A stretch of DNA of 64,000 bases, taken from contig JADZCA010000011.1 of NCBI GenBank assembly GCA_020851795.1, positions 1 to 64,000 of the forward strand, read 5' to 3'. Source of the stretch: Planctomycetota bacterium (GTDB lineage Bacteria; Planctomycetota; PLA2; JAEUHO01). A program made the translations under genes and the position numbers. Below, in pieces: positions 7,053-15,348 of the stretch (the stretch's first letter is position 1; every line of letters begins with the position of its first letter). The notes below the pieces were generated by a model, which was not told where the DNA came from, made no database searches, and was given only the letters and a program-made list of their open reading frames with translations.

Positions 7053-8687
7053 ATGCTCGACGTCGCGCCGAAGTCGCCCCCCCGTCCCGCGTACGACCAC
7101 GACGGCGAGGCCGCGCGCGTCCGATGGGCGGACGTGGTGCTGGGCGAGCGGCGGCTTCAGCGGGCCACGGCGGTGGTCCGGGTGGACGCGCCGGTGGAGA
7201 CTCCGGCGACGGCGGCGGCGCGCAAGGCGCAGAACGACCGCCTCTTCTCGACGACGCTCGATCCGATGAGCCCGGTCGTCGAGCTGGGGTGGCCGGTGCA
7301 CGGTCCGTTCGTGCTGGGGCCGCAGGGCGTCTACTTCGACGGGTATCTCGGCGTCGCGCAGAAGGTGCTCGACGAGCACCACCCGCGGCTGCAGGCGATG
7401 GTGCGCACGCTCCTCGACCACGACGTGCTGCTGCGGCGCGAGATCGCGACGGACGACTACCTCGCGGTGCGGCCCGGCAGCCCGGTCAAGACGCCCGCCG
7501 ACCTCGGCGCGCTGTGGAACGAGGCGATGCAGGCCCGCTGGCCGCAGCCCGAGGGCTGGCGCGCGTTCTTCAGCAGCAGCGGCACGGAGGCGATCGAGGC
7601 GGCGCTCAAGCTCGCGTGGGAGGTCGCCTACAAGCGCTTCGTCGCGACCTTCGGCGCGGCCACCTTCGCGCGCGTGCAGGAGGCGCTCGGCGTCGCGCGG
7701 GTCCCGTTCTTCGACCGCGACCCCGGCCTGAAGGACCATCCCGTCTACGAGACGTACCCGTTCGCGGTGATCGCGTGCGAGACGTCGTTCCACGGGCGCA
7801 CGCTGGGCTCGTTGCACCTGACGCGGAGCAAGCGCGCGCACCAGCTCGGCTACCCGAAGTCGCACGTCGTCCACCACGTCCCCTACAACACGTCCGACGA
7901 CGTCGCGCGGGGGCTCGTGGACTTCCGCGGCATCGAGGAGCTCCTCTCGATCCCGGGCGAGCTGGCCCGGGTGGTCCGCGAGCGGCGCCGCATCCCGAAG
8001 GACCTGCTCGCGGCGGTGGTCGCCGAGCCGTTCCAGGGCGAGGGCGGCTACGTCCCGGGCGACCCGCGCTTCTTCGCGGGCCTGCGGCGCCTCTGCGACG
8101 ACACGGGCGCGCTGCTCGTCTGCGACGAGGTGCAGTCGGTGGCGCGAACGGGCGCGCTGCTGGCGACGGAGCACCTCGGCGTGCGTCCCGACGTGGTCGC
8201 GACGGCGAAGAGCATGGTCGTCGGCACGACGCTGGCGGGCGCGCACCTCGAGAAGTGGCTGCACAACGGCTGGCACAGCAACACGTGGGGCTCGGGCCGC
8301 GTCTTCGACGTCAACTTCGCGTGGACGGTGCTCGACACGCTGCTGCACCACCGCGACCCCGTCTTCTCGGGGCTCGACTACTTCGAGAACGAGCGCGTCA
8401 AGGGCGACCGTCTCGCGCAGGGCCTCGACCGCCTGGTGCAGCGCCACCCCACCTTGCTCGTGGGGCACCGCGGCCTCGGCCTGATGCGCGGCCTCCTCGT
8501 CAAGCGGCGCGACGCGATCATGAAGGCCGCGTGGCCGCTGGGCCTCAAGCTGCTCGGCTGCGGCTACTCGGGCGACGTCGCGGTGATCCGCGTCCTCTTC
8601 CTCGCCGACACGCTCTCGCGCGAGATCGACGAGTTCCTCCGCGTCTTCGACGCCGCCCTCACGAAGGTCGAGCAGACGCCGGCGTAG
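7053..8687 (+). CDS. Class III PLP-dependent aminotransferase
   Basis: A 544-aa fold-type I aminotransferase of the ornithine/acetylornithine/4-aminobutyrate group. It has FFSSSGTEAIEAALKLA (cofactor phosphate and substrate region), CDEVQSVARTG (the Asp binding the pyridine nitrogen) and TAKSMVVG, where the Lys is the expected Schiff-base residue. It is longer than the usual ~430 aa: about 70 extra N-terminal residues and an insertion around ARVQEALGVARVPFFDRDPG. The substrate is unknown, possibly a lysine-, ornithine- or diaminobutyrate-type amine. The gene is monocistronic, with a -10 box just before its ATG. A palindromic element lies 41 bp downstream, between it and a convergent gene. Confidence 0.9.
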   Translation: MLDVAPKSPPRPAYDHDGEAARVRWADVVLGERRLQRATAVVRVDAPVETPATAAARKAQNDRLFSTTLDPMSPVVELGWPVHGPFVLGPQGVYFDGYLGVAQKVLDEHHPRLQAMVRTLLDHDVLLRREIATDDYLAVRPGSPVKTPADLGALWNEAMQARWPQPEGWRAFFSSSGTEAIEAALKLAWEVAYKRFVATFGAATFARVQEALGVARVPFFDRDPGLKDHPVYETYPFAVIACETSFHGRTLGSLHLTRSKRAHQLGYPKSHVVHHVPYNTSDDVARGLVDFRGIEELLSIPGELARVVRERRRIPKDLLAAVVAEPFQGEGGYVPGDPRFFAGLRRLCDDTGALLVCDEVQSVARTGALLATEHLGVRPDVVATAKSMVVGTTLAGAHLEKWLHNGWHSNTWGSGRVFDVNFAWTVLDTLLHHRDPVFSGLDYFENERVKGDRLAQGLDRLVQRHPTLLVGHRGLGLMRGLLVKRRDAIMKAAWPLGLKLLGCGYSGDVAVIRVLFLADTLSREIDEFLRVFDAALTKVEQTPA

Positions 8688-8728
8688 GCGCGGGGCCCGT
8701 GGCGACGGGCGGCCCGCCGTCCTCGCCC

Positions 8729-8967
8729 GAGCCCGGACTTCCCACGAACGACGAGGGGCGTCGAGGACCGACCGAGCGGCGACCCGCGGTCGGGGCCGAT
8801 GCAGGGCCGTCGGGCGCGGGGTTTCACCGACGACCGCGTGTTCTTGGGACACGCCGAGGAGGTGAAACCCCGCCGGCACGGCGCTCGATCGCGCGACGCG
8901 CGTCTCGTCGCGCCCGGCGGCCCGGCGCGGCCCCGATCTCGTCGGCTCGTGGGAAATCCGGGCTCAG
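8729..8967. mobile_element. Palindromic ~240-bp MITE-like element, copy 1
   Basis: This element is about 93% identical by eye to the inverted copy at 37690-37930. Its ends are imperfect terminal inverted repeats starting GAGCCCGGACTTCCCACGA and CTGAGCCCGGATTTCCCACG (opposite strand). Subterminal arms GGTCGGGGCC and GCCGTCGGGCGC are also mirrored, so most of the element can fold on itself. The centre is a hairpin, GGGGTTTCACC...GGTGAAACCCC (about 8818-8872), enclosing CGTGT-TCTTGGG-ACACG. It has no coding capacity. It lies between convergent genes, and its right tip supplies the TGA stop of the leftward gene ending at 8964. It may be a non-autonomous transposon, a REP-like element or a bidirectional terminator. 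Confidence 0.85.
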
Positions 8968-9470
8968 TACCCGATGACGGTCACGCCCTTGAGCGGCAGC
9001 TCGAGCCGGCGGCTGGCGTAGAGCGTCTCGAAGAACTGGACGACGCGCTCGAAGTCGCGCCCGGTCTTGTACGTCTCGCGGACGGCGAGGATGAGGTAGT
9101 CCACCGTCGGCATCATGCAGGCCTCGAAGAGGTCCTTGAGGAACTGGTTGTTGACGACCGCACGCCCCGCCTCGACCTCGAGGACCGCGCGGTCCTCCTC
9201 GTGCCACGCGTCCACGTCGAAGGTCTGCGCCGTCGCGCCCTGGTAACCCCAGAAGACGGGCACGTTGATCTTCTCGTCGGCCTTCTTGCCCGACTCGACC
9301 TCGAAACCGGCCAGCCGCAGGTCCTTCTCGACCACGGCGAGCACCTGGTTGCTCGAGAGCTCGTGCGCCGCCGACGAGATCCGGTCCGAGGCCGCCTTGA
9401 ACACCTCCGCCGCCGCCGTGGCGACGTAGGGCGGCGGGGTCGAGCGGGGGAAGTGGATCCAACGGGCCAC
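8964..9470 (-). CDS. Unrecognised protein in restriction-modification island, possible nuclease fold
   Basis: A 168-aa soluble protein with no family I can name. The sequence looks well conserved rather than random: WIHFPRSTPPPYV at the N-terminus, AAHELSSNQVL, KDLRLAGFEVE, then DVDAWHEEDRAVLEVEAGRA and NNQFLKDLFEACMM, ending LPLKGVTVIGY. The D-x(12)-ExE arrangement inside DVDAW...VLEVEAG resembles a PD-(D/E)xK-like core without the Lys, so an endonuclease-related fold is only a suggestion. The start is the GTG at 9470; the longer frame would need a TTG and adds an arginine-rich, non-conserved stretch. It is followed by the palindromic element and lies 87 bp from vsr, in the same direction. 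Confidence 0.75.
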   Translation of the reverse strand: MARWIHFPRSTPPPYVATAAAEVFKAASDRISSAAHELSSNQVLAVVEKDLRLAGFEVESGKKADEKINVPVFWGYQGATAQTFDVDAWHEEDRAVLEVEAGRAVVNNQFLKDLFEACMMPTVDYLILAVRETYKTGRDFERVVQFFETLYASRRLELPLKGVTVIGY

Positions 9471-9557
9471 GGGGTGCGTCCGCCGGGCGTCCTCCTCCCG
9501 GTCGCCGCAGCTTGGCAGCTCGGCCCGCCGCCGCAAGCTCCGACGCCCGAGCTGGCG

Positions 9558-9986
9558 TCAGGCGCGCTCGCGGACCCAGCGCAGGACGCGGGCCGCCGCG
9601 TCGTCGGCGGCCTCGTGCTCCCACACCCGCACCACGCGCCACCCCCGCGCCCGCAACCGACGGTCGGTGTCGCGGTCGCGCGAGCGGTTGCGCGCGAGTT
9701 TCGCCTCCCAGAAGGTGCGATTCGCCTTCGGGAGCGTGCCGTGCCGCGGGCAGGCGTGCCAGAAGCAGCCGTCCACGAACACGGCGAGCCGGTGGCGCGC
9801 CAGCACGACGTCCACCGTGCGGGCCCGGCCCTCGAGCAGCGGGACGTGCAGGCGGAACCGGAGGCCGCAGCGGTGGAGCGCGCGGCGCAGCGCGACCTCG
9901 GGCGCGGTGGACGCGCGGGCCTGGCGTTGCATGCGCGCCCGCACGGCGGGGCTCGTCGCGAACGAAGGGCGAGCGGCGCGGCGCAC
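9558..9986 (-). CDS. vsr: Very short patch repair (Vsr) DNA mismatch endonuclease
   Basis: A 142-aa Vsr that nicks 5' of the T in T:G mismatches left by deamination of 5-methylcytosine, so that the strand is resynthesised as C. It has STAPEVALRRALH, the active-site Asp59 (RTVDVVL), FVDGCFWHACPRHG (residues 70-83, including His77 and structural zinc ligands), NRTFWEAKLARNRSRD and GWRVVRVWEHE. All match the family. The start is a GTG at 9986, with TACGCT 6 nt upstream. It is divergent from the EcoRII-type nuclease, 104 bp away; vsr genes commonly sit beside dcm-type methylases, as here. Confidence 0.95.
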   Translation of the reverse strand: MRRAARPSFATSPAVRARMQRQARASTAPEVALRRALHRCGLRFRLHVPLLEGRARTVDVVLARHRLAVFVDGCFWHACPRHGTLPKANRTFWEAKLARNRSRDRDTDRRLRARGWRVVRVWEHEAADDAAARVLRWVRERA

Positions 9987-9992
9987 GTCACG

Positions 9993-9998
9993 AGCGTA
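9993..9998 (-). promoter_or_regulatory. Probable -10 box of vsr (TACGCT)
   Basis: Read on the minus strand, TACGCT is separated from the vsr GTG by the 6 nt CGTGAC, the leaderless spacing. It is one half of the divergent vsr/EcoRII promoter region. Confidence 0.55.
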
Positions 9999-10061
9999 TC
10001 CGAGCGAGCCCCCCCGCGTCGCGCCTGGCCGCCGCCCGCCCAGCGCCCCTCGCTCGGTCGG

Positions 10062-10067
10062 TACACT
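10062..10067 (+). promoter_or_regulatory. Probable -10 box of the EcoRII-type nuclease gene (TACACT)
   Basis: TACACT lies 23 nt before the ATG at 10091. A GGAGG at about 10079-10083 gives a normal short leader with ribosome site, in contrast to the leaderless neighbours. Confidence 0.5.
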
Positions 10068-10090
10068 CCGCCCCGGACCGGAGGCGAACG

Positions 10091-11320
10091 ATGGACTCAG
10101 AGGATCCCGACCCGGCGGGCCCCGCGCCGACCGACGAGGGCGTGGCCACGGCGGCGGTCGCGTCGGCCACGCGCCACGGCCGCGCGCTGCTCAAGTCGAT
10201 CTCAGCGAACAACGTCGGCGCCACCGGGTCGCACGAGACCGGCTTCTACCTGCCCAAGGGCGAGTGGCGGCTGTTCGCGCCCGAGGGACCCGTCAAGGGC
10301 GAGAACCGCACGTGGGACGTCGAGGTCCGCTGGTGGCGGCACGGCCCGACGGCGAGCCACGTCAAGTGGTACGGGAGCGGCACGCGCAGCGAGTACCGAC
10401 TGACGGGCTTCGGGCGCGCGTTCCCCTACCTGACCGAGGCGCAGATCGGGTCGCTGCTCGTGCTCGTCAAGACGGGACCCGCGACCTTCGACGCCTTCGT
10501 CGCCGACCACGACGACGACATCGAGGAGATCCAAGCGGGCCTCGGCGTCGAGGTGCTCGGCTCGCACGCCGTCTTCGAGGCTGCGCGGGCCCCGGTGGCG
10601 CCCGCCCCCGCGCGCACGGTGGCGTCCTTCGCCGCGGACTACGCCGCGGCGCTCGTGACGTTCCCGACGACCCGCGAGCTCGCGGCGAAGGCGCGCGAGG
10701 CGGTACTCGCGGCGGACCGCGGCTTCCCGGCACGCGACCTCGACGCGAAGCTGCTCGCGCTGGTCGAGGCCGAGTACGTGCTGTTCCAGGAGGTCGAGCG
10801 CCGCGTCTACGCCCTCGAGGAGGCGCGCGGCGCGAGCCCGAGCAACCTCGACGCCTTCCTCCGTCGCGCGCAGTCCTACCTCCAGCGGCGCAAGGCCCGG
10901 GCGGGCAAGTCGCTCGAGCACCACGTCGCTGCGATCCTGACCGAGGCGGGCGTCCCGTTCTCGACCGGACCGGACGCCGAGGTGCACGGCACGCGGCCCG
11001 ACCTCCTGATCCCGGGCCGCGACGCCTACCTCGACCAGGAGCACCCCGACGACGCGCTGTGGATGCTCGGCCTCAAGACGACCTGCCGCGACCGGTGGCG
11101 TCAGGTGCTGCAGGAGGCGCCGCGCCTGCGGCGCCGCCACCTCCTGACCCTCCAGGCCGGCGTCAGCGGGGCGCAGCTGCGCCAGATGCAGGAGAACGGC
11201 GTGACGCTCGTCGTCCCGCGCGCCCTGCACGACGCCTTCGCCCCCGACGACCGCCCGCGGCTGCTCACCGTCGCGAAGTTCGTCGAGACGGTGCGCGACC
11301 GTCTCCGCGCGGCGCGGTAG
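10091..11320 (+). CDS. EcoRII-type restriction endonuclease
   Basis: A 409-aa homologue of EcoRII (404 aa), a type IIE enzyme. The N-terminal effector domain starts SANNVGATGSHETGFYLP, closely matching the EcoRII-N (B3-like) DNA-recognition motif SAND-GATG-H. The C-terminal catalytic domain has RRKARAGKSLEHH (Glu276), GTRPDLLIP (Asp304) and LGLKTTCRDRWRQVL (Lys329); the acidic/lysine spacing follows EcoRII-C. EcoRII cuts CCWGG and needs a second site bound by the N-domain. The partner methylase ends 80 bp downstream on the opposite strand and has an EcoRII/Dcm-type recognition domain, so CCWGG or a relative (CCNGG) is the likely site. The ATG has a good GGAGG. No truncation is seen. Confidence 0.94.
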   Translation: MDSEDPDPAGPAPTDEGVATAAVASATRHGRALLKSISANNVGATGSHETGFYLPKGEWRLFAPEGPVKGENRTWDVEVRWWRHGPTASHVKWYGSGTRSEYRLTGFGRAFPYLTEAQIGSLLVLVKTGPATFDAFVADHDDDIEEIQAGLGVEVLGSHAVFEAARAPVAPAPARTVASFAADYAAALVTFPTTRELAAKAREAVLAADRGFPARDLDAKLLALVEAEYVLFQEVERRVYALEEARGASPSNLDAFLRRAQSYLQRRKARAGKSLEHHVAAILTEAGVPFSTGPDAEVHGTRPDLLIPGRDAYLDQEHPDDALWMLGLKTTCRDRWRQVLQEAPRLRRRHLLTLQAGVSGAQLRQMQENGVTLVVPRALHDAFAPDDRPRLLTVAKFVETVRDRLRAAR

Positions 11321-11399
11321 CCCGAGCGCCCGGACGGCGCGAGGCCCGCGCGGCGCGGGGCCCGATCGGTGCGCTCGGACCGCGCCCGCGGGCTGCCCC

Positions 11400-12578
11400 T
11401 CAGCGCGAAGTGGGCGAGGCGGCGTCGGCCTCGACGCGGCGCGACGGCGCCCCGGGGCCCGCTCCGGGCGCGGGGCTGCGTCCCTTGACGAGACAGCCGT
11501 TGCCGGTGCGGTCGAGGTGCCAGTGCAGGACGCGGACGATCCCGCGTCCGACCTCGGTGACGACGCGCGGCACCACGGCGTTGCCGAACTGGCGGTACGC
11601 GGGGGTGTCGGCGACGACGATCGGGAAGCCGGCGTCGTGGCCGAAGTGCGCGGCCGCGTCGTCGTCGAAGCCCATCAGGCGCGCGGCCTCGCGAGGCGTG
11701 AGCCGCCGCGGGTTGCGGCCCGCCTGGCGGATGAGGATCTCGGAGCCGTCCTTGTGGTAGCGGGCGCTCAGCGTGCGCGTGGTGTCGTCGGGACCGACGA
11801 GGCCGAACCCGAACCCGTTGCCCTTGGCGCGGTGCTTCTCGGCGTAGCGCTGGAGGTAGTCCCACAGGTGGTCGGAGAGCGTGTACTTCGGGTCCACGGA
11901 GCGCTCGAGGACGCTCCGCAGGCGCGGGGTCGTCGTCGGGGGGACCGGGAACGAGAACGGCGGGGCGTCGCCGAACACGCGCCGGTCGAAGCCGACGATG
12001 AAGATGCGCTCGCGGTGCTGCGGCACCCAGTGGATCGCGTCCACGATCTCGGCGAAGACGACGTAGTCGAGCCGCTCGAGCTCGCCGCGGATGACGCGCC
12101 ACGTGTTGCCCTGGTCGTGGGAGCGCAGGTTCTTCACGTTCTCGAGGAACACGACGGGCGGCCGCTTGGCGCGCGCGATGTCCACGATCCGGAAGAACAG
12201 GTTTCCTTGCTCCTTGCAAGCGAACCCGTGGGCGCGGCCGAGGCTCTTCTTCTTGGAGACGCCGGCGAGGGAGAAGGGCTGGCAGGGGAACCCGGCGGCG
12301 AGCACGTCGTGGTCGGGGATGTCGCCGACGGACACCTCGTGGATGTCGCCGTGGATCGGCTCGTCGCCGAACCACGCGCGGTACGTCTCTTGGGCCTTGG
12401 GGTCCCACTCGGAGGTGAAGACGCACCGTCCGCCGAGCCGGGACAGCCCGATCCGGAAGCCCCCGATCCCGGCGAACAGGTCCACGAACCGGAAGTGCGT
12501 GCCCACCTCCGCCGTCCCCGCGGCGTCGCGGGGCGGTTCGGCGGGCGCGGGCTGCCGACCGGGAGCGGGTCCGATCAT
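11400..12578 (-). CDS. dcm: DNA (cytosine-5) methyltransferase, Dcm/M.EcoRII type
   Basis: A 392-aa C5-methylase. It has motif [15 protein letters not shown], motif [13 protein letters not shown] with the catalytic Cys, motif [11 protein letters not shown], motif [15 protein letters not shown] and motif [10 protein letters not shown]. The target-recognition segment contains [12 protein letters not shown] and [17 protein letters not shown], the signature shared by Dcm, M.EcoRII and relatives that methylate the inner C of CCWGG/CCNGG. It would protect DNA from the neighbouring EcoRII-type nuclease, and Vsr would repair the resulting deamination hot spots. The start is the ATG at 12578. The C-terminal 40 residues are a poorly conserved Pro/Ala tail. 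It is convergent with the nuclease gene and divergent from a second methylase. Confidence 0.95.
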   Translation of the reverse strand: MIGPAPGRQPAPAEPPRDAAGTAEVGTHFRFVDLFAGIGGFRIGLSRLGGRCVFTSEWDPKAQETYRAWFGDEPIHGDIHEVSVGDIPDHDVLAAGFPCQPFSLAGVSKKKSLGRAHGFACKEQGNLFFRIVDIARAKRPPVVFLENVKNLRSHDQGNTWRVIRGELERLDYVVFAEIVDAIHWVPQHRERIFIVGFDRRVFGDAPPFSFPVPPTTTPRLRSVLERSVDPKYTLSDHLWDYLQRYAEKHRAKGNGFGFGLVGPDDTTRTLSARYHKDGSEILIRQAGRNPRRLTPREAARLMGFDDDAAAHFGHDAGFPIVVADTPAYRQFGNAVVPRVVTEVGRGIVRVLHWHLDRTGNGCLVKGRSPAPGAGPGAPSRRVEADAASPTSR

Positions 12579-12961
12579 GGGGTGGGGTGGTGGAGCGCCG
12601 AGGGGGCCCCTCCCCCGCGCAGCCGCGCGGCGGACGAAGCGCCCCGACCGTGGCGCCCATGGTCGCCGCCCGGGGGGACAGGCGGACATGCAGTCCGCGT
12701 GGAGACGTCGTGGGGCGGCGGCCCGATTCGGTGGCGGATGTTCCCGCGTCAGGCGGCGTGGCGGGACCGCGCCCACAGGAGTCGTCGAGCAGCTCCGCGC
12801 GCCGTCGGCGCACGCGCGCCCCGCGCCACTCGGATGCCCGCACCGAGCGGGCACGCTCAAGCAAGCACGCGGCTCGGGCGGTCGCCGACGACGAGAGGCA
12901 CCCGTCGCCGCGCGCACGATGCGGCCTCCTGTCCCCCGGTCGTGGCAACCTCGTTCGCATC
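12579..12961. other. Divergent intergenic region between the two methylase genes
   Basis: This 383-bp gap holds no supportable gene. It must contain the promoters of both methylases. A small hairpin GCGGAC-ATGCA-GTCCGC lies near 12682-12698. A perfect 9-bp inverted repeat, CACGATGCG at 12915-12923 and CGCATCGTG at 12956-12964, ends on the GTG start codon of the rightward methylase. It could be an operator or an mRNA stem that hides the start. Confidence 0.6.
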
Positions 12962-14152
12962 GTGATCGCCCCGAACCGATCCAGCGGCCGACGCCTCCGT
13001 GTGGCCGGTCTGTTCGCCGGCGTCGGAGGGATCGAACTCGGGCTCGACGCGGCGGGCCACGAAACCACGTTTCTGTGCGAGTTCGATCCCGGCGCGGCAG
13101 CGGTGCTCCGAGCGCGATTCCCCCAGGTCGAGATTCACCCGGACATCAGGACCCTCCGCGAACTTCCCGACGTCGATCTCCTGACGGCGGGCTTTCCCTG
13201 CCAGGACCTCAGTCAAGCCGGGAAGACGGCAGGCATCGAAGGCCACCGATCTGGACTCGTGGCTGAGGTGTTTCGTCTGCTTCGCTCCGCGGACCCGGGG
13301 CCTCGATGGGTCCTCCTCGAGAACGTCCCCTTCATGCTCCAACTCGACCGCGGCCGTGCGATGCACGTCCTCACGTCGACGCTGGAGTCGCTCGGCTATC
13401 GGTGGGCGTATCGAGTCGTTGACGCGCGGGCCTTCGGGATCCCTCAGCGTCGGCTTCGTGTCCTCCTTCTTGCGTCGCGAGTGGACGACCCGACCGGCCC
13501 GCTGCTCGGCGAAAGCGTGGAACCGGTGATCCCGACCGTTCGCAGGAAGTCGATGGCCTGCGGCTTCTACTGGACCGAAGGCGTGCGCGGATTGGGATGG
13601 GCTGTCGACGCGGTTCCGACGTTGAAGGGCGGATCCACCGTCGGCGTGCCGTCGCCCCCCGCGATCTGGATGCCCGACGGATCGATCGTCACGCCGGATC
13701 TCCGCGACGCCGAGCGACTGCAAGGCTTCCCCGCCGACTGGACGGCTCCGGCCTCGCCAGCCGCCGACCGGAGGTCGATCGGGCACCGCTGGAAGCTCAT
13801 CGGGAACGCGGTCAGTGCTCCGGTCGCGACTTGGATCGGCCGGCGCCTGTCGTCGAAGTCGGAGTACGACGGAAGCGGCGACGCGGACCTCGGGTGGCAC
13901 GAACGGTGGCCGTCCTCCGCGTATGGCTCCGCCGGGTCGGCGAAGACCTCGACGGCGACGACTTGGCCGATCCAACTGCCGTACACCAGCCTCGCCTCGT
14001 TCCTCCGATTCGCGCCCAAGCCGCTCTCCGACCGCGCAGCGCGTGGTTTCCTCGCACGGACGGAGCGGAGCGTGCTCCGATTCCCGCCGGGCCTGCTGAC
14101 TGCGGTGCAGCGACATCTCGCCCGCGGAAGTCTCGCGGAGTCGTCGGCGTGA
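12962..14152 (+). CDS. DNA (cytosine-5) methyltransferase, second system
   Basis: A 396-aa C5-methylase distinct from the Dcm-type one. It has motif [16 protein letters not shown], motif [17 protein letters not shown] with the catalytic Cys, [10 protein letters not shown] (motif VI), [14 protein letters not shown] (motif VIII) and [13 protein letters not shown] (motif X). Its recognition region bears no KGNGFGFG signature, so it targets another sequence. The C-terminal 90 residues past motif X have no known role. The GTG start at 12962 is inferred from the conserved region beginning at residue ~12. Base composition is visibly lower in GC than the flanks, with A/T-ending codons more frequent, which suggests recent acquisition. 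The stop overlaps the next gene by 4 bp. Confidence 0.93.
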   Translation: MIAPNRSSGRRLRVAGLFAGVGGIELGLDAAGHETTFLCEFDPGAAAVLRARFPQVEIHPDIRTLRELPDVDLLTAGFPCQDLSQAGKTAGIEGHRSGLVAEVFRLLRSADPGPRWVLLENVPFMLQLDRGRAMHVLTSTLESLGYRWAYRVVDARAFGIPQRRLRVLLLASRVDDPTGPLLGESVEPVIPTVRRKSMACGFYWTEGVRGLGWAVDAVPTLKGGSTVGVPSPPAIWMPDGSIVTPDLRDAERLQGFPADWTAPASPAADRRSIGHRWKLIGNAVSAPVATWIGRRLSSKSEYDGSGDADLGWHERWPSSAYGSAGSAKTSTATTWPIQLPYTSLASFLRFAPKPLSDRAARGFLARTERSVLRFPPGLLTAVQRHLARGSLAESSA

Positions 14153-14922
14153 CAGGGCACTCGCGCAAGCACCGCCGATCCCCCGCGACTGCCACCGAGT
14201 TTCGCGAGGTGATGGACGCGCTCCGCGACGCGAAGGAGGCGTACCCGTCGATCGAGTCCCGCAAAGACAAGAAGAACTTCGCGGAACGGTTCTCGCGGAA
14301 CCTCGCGCTGGTTTTCGCGAACCGCCTCCGCAAGCGGTTTCCCGGCGTGCTTCCGGACGCTGCCGGTCGCCAACAGGAGAGCCGAGCCAGATCGTCTCAC
14401 GGCTACAAGAAGTTGGACGTCAACTACAGCACCCTCGAACTCGGACTCGGCCTCGGCATCAGCATCAAGACCATCAACGCACGCGACGCGAAGTCGAAGC
14501 GCTACACGAAGAACTACTCCCGCGCGGACAACGAATTCAGAGCGGAGTCCATGGACTACCACGTCCGACAGCCCTACGCTGTCCTCGTCGGCGTCCTCCT
14601 CCTGCCGCTCGACGCCTGCGCGGACGGCGGTCCGGAGGCGGACGACCGAGGTGTCTCGTCGTTCGGCGCTGCCGTCCGGTTCTTCCGACGTCGCGCGCCG
14701 CGAAGTGAGCCGACGTCGCAGCCGGACCGGTTCGAACGGTTCTTCATCGGGCTCTATGACGAGTCGGGCGCATCGACGCGCTTCGTGGATGTGAGCGTCG
14801 CACCGCCCCGCCGCGGTCCGCCCGCGACCGATCGATCGCTCGACCTCGAGGACGTGCTCGCGGAAGTGATCGCCGAGTTCGATCGTCGAAACGACCCGCC
14901 GTTCGAGTGGGCGCCGGAGTAG
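14149..14922 (+). CDS. Candidate type II restriction endonuclease paired with the second methylase
   Basis: A 257-aa protein translationally coupled (GTGA overlap) to the upstream C5-methylase, which is the normal arrangement of a type II restriction-modification pair. I infer nuclease function from context and from one region: KKLDVNYSTLELGLGLGISIKT can be read as a PD-(D/E)xK-like core, with Asp, then Glu and Ser-Ile-Lys on neighbouring beta strands. Residues 20-60 (FREVMDALRDAKEAYPSIES) are helical. The C-terminus (FERFFIGLYDE...) has no known match to me. It shares the lower-GC composition of its partner. The recognition site is unknown, and an alternative role as a helicase-less accessory protein cannot be excluded. 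Confidence 0.75.
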   Translation: MTGHSRKHRRSPATATEFREVMDALRDAKEAYPSIESRKDKKNFAERFSRNLALVFANRLRKRFPGVLPDAAGRQQESRARSSHGYKKLDVNYSTLELGLGLGISIKTINARDAKSKRYTKNYSRADNEFRAESMDYHVRQPYAVLVGVLLLPLDACADGGPEADDRGVSSFGAAVRFFRRRAPRSEPTSQPDRFERFFIGLYDESGASTRFVDVSVAPPRRGPPATDRSLDLEDVLAEVIAEFDRRNDPPFEWAPE

Positions 14923-14955
14923 TCCCGACGCGCGGACTTCGGTCAGCCGTCGAGT

Positions 14956-15177
14956 CTACTCGTCCGCCCCGTAGAGCTTCGCGACCCAAGAGCACCGCCG
15001 AAGCTGGTTGGCGTCGTCGGCTTGCGCGTCTTCGGCCTCTTCTCGGGTCCTGAACGGCCCGCAGAACGAGAAGCCGTGGACGGGGTCGCCGATCACGAGC
15101 ACCCACCCGTGCGGTGGGTCCTCGACGGGACGCGGGAGCGAGGGACGGTCGTCCGGCGGAAGGGCGAAGAGGATCAT
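14956..15177 (-). CDS. Small hypothetical protein with GFxFxGPF motif
   Basis: A 73-aa protein starting at the ATG at 15177 (MILFALPPDD). The centre reads WVLVIGDPVHGFSFCGPFRTREEAEDAQ and the end WVAKLYGADE. Small proteins with the GDP-x-x-GF-x-x-x-GPF-x-(T/S) pattern are frequent hypothetical genes in environmental genomes, and I recall them especially from planctomycetes; their role is unknown. It converges on the second restriction pair, with 33 bp between stops. A 25-residue in-frame extension upstream is arginine-rich and is probably not translated. Confidence 0.6.
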   Translation of the reverse strand: MILFALPPDDRPSLPRPVEDPPHGWVLVIGDPVHGFSFCGPFRTREEAEDAQADDANQLRRCSWVAKLYGADE

Positions 15178-15348
15178 CCCCCATCCTCTGCCAAGCTCGC
15201 GGGCCGAAGTCAGCTTCCGCACAAGCTGTCGGCGACCGGCGCAGCGCCGCACGCCGCACGACCGGCTCGGTCGACCCCGTCACGAGGCGAGACGGACTCG
15301 GCGCGGGGACCCCGCCGACGCCAGCCCTCTCCCGCCCGCCCCGCCCGC

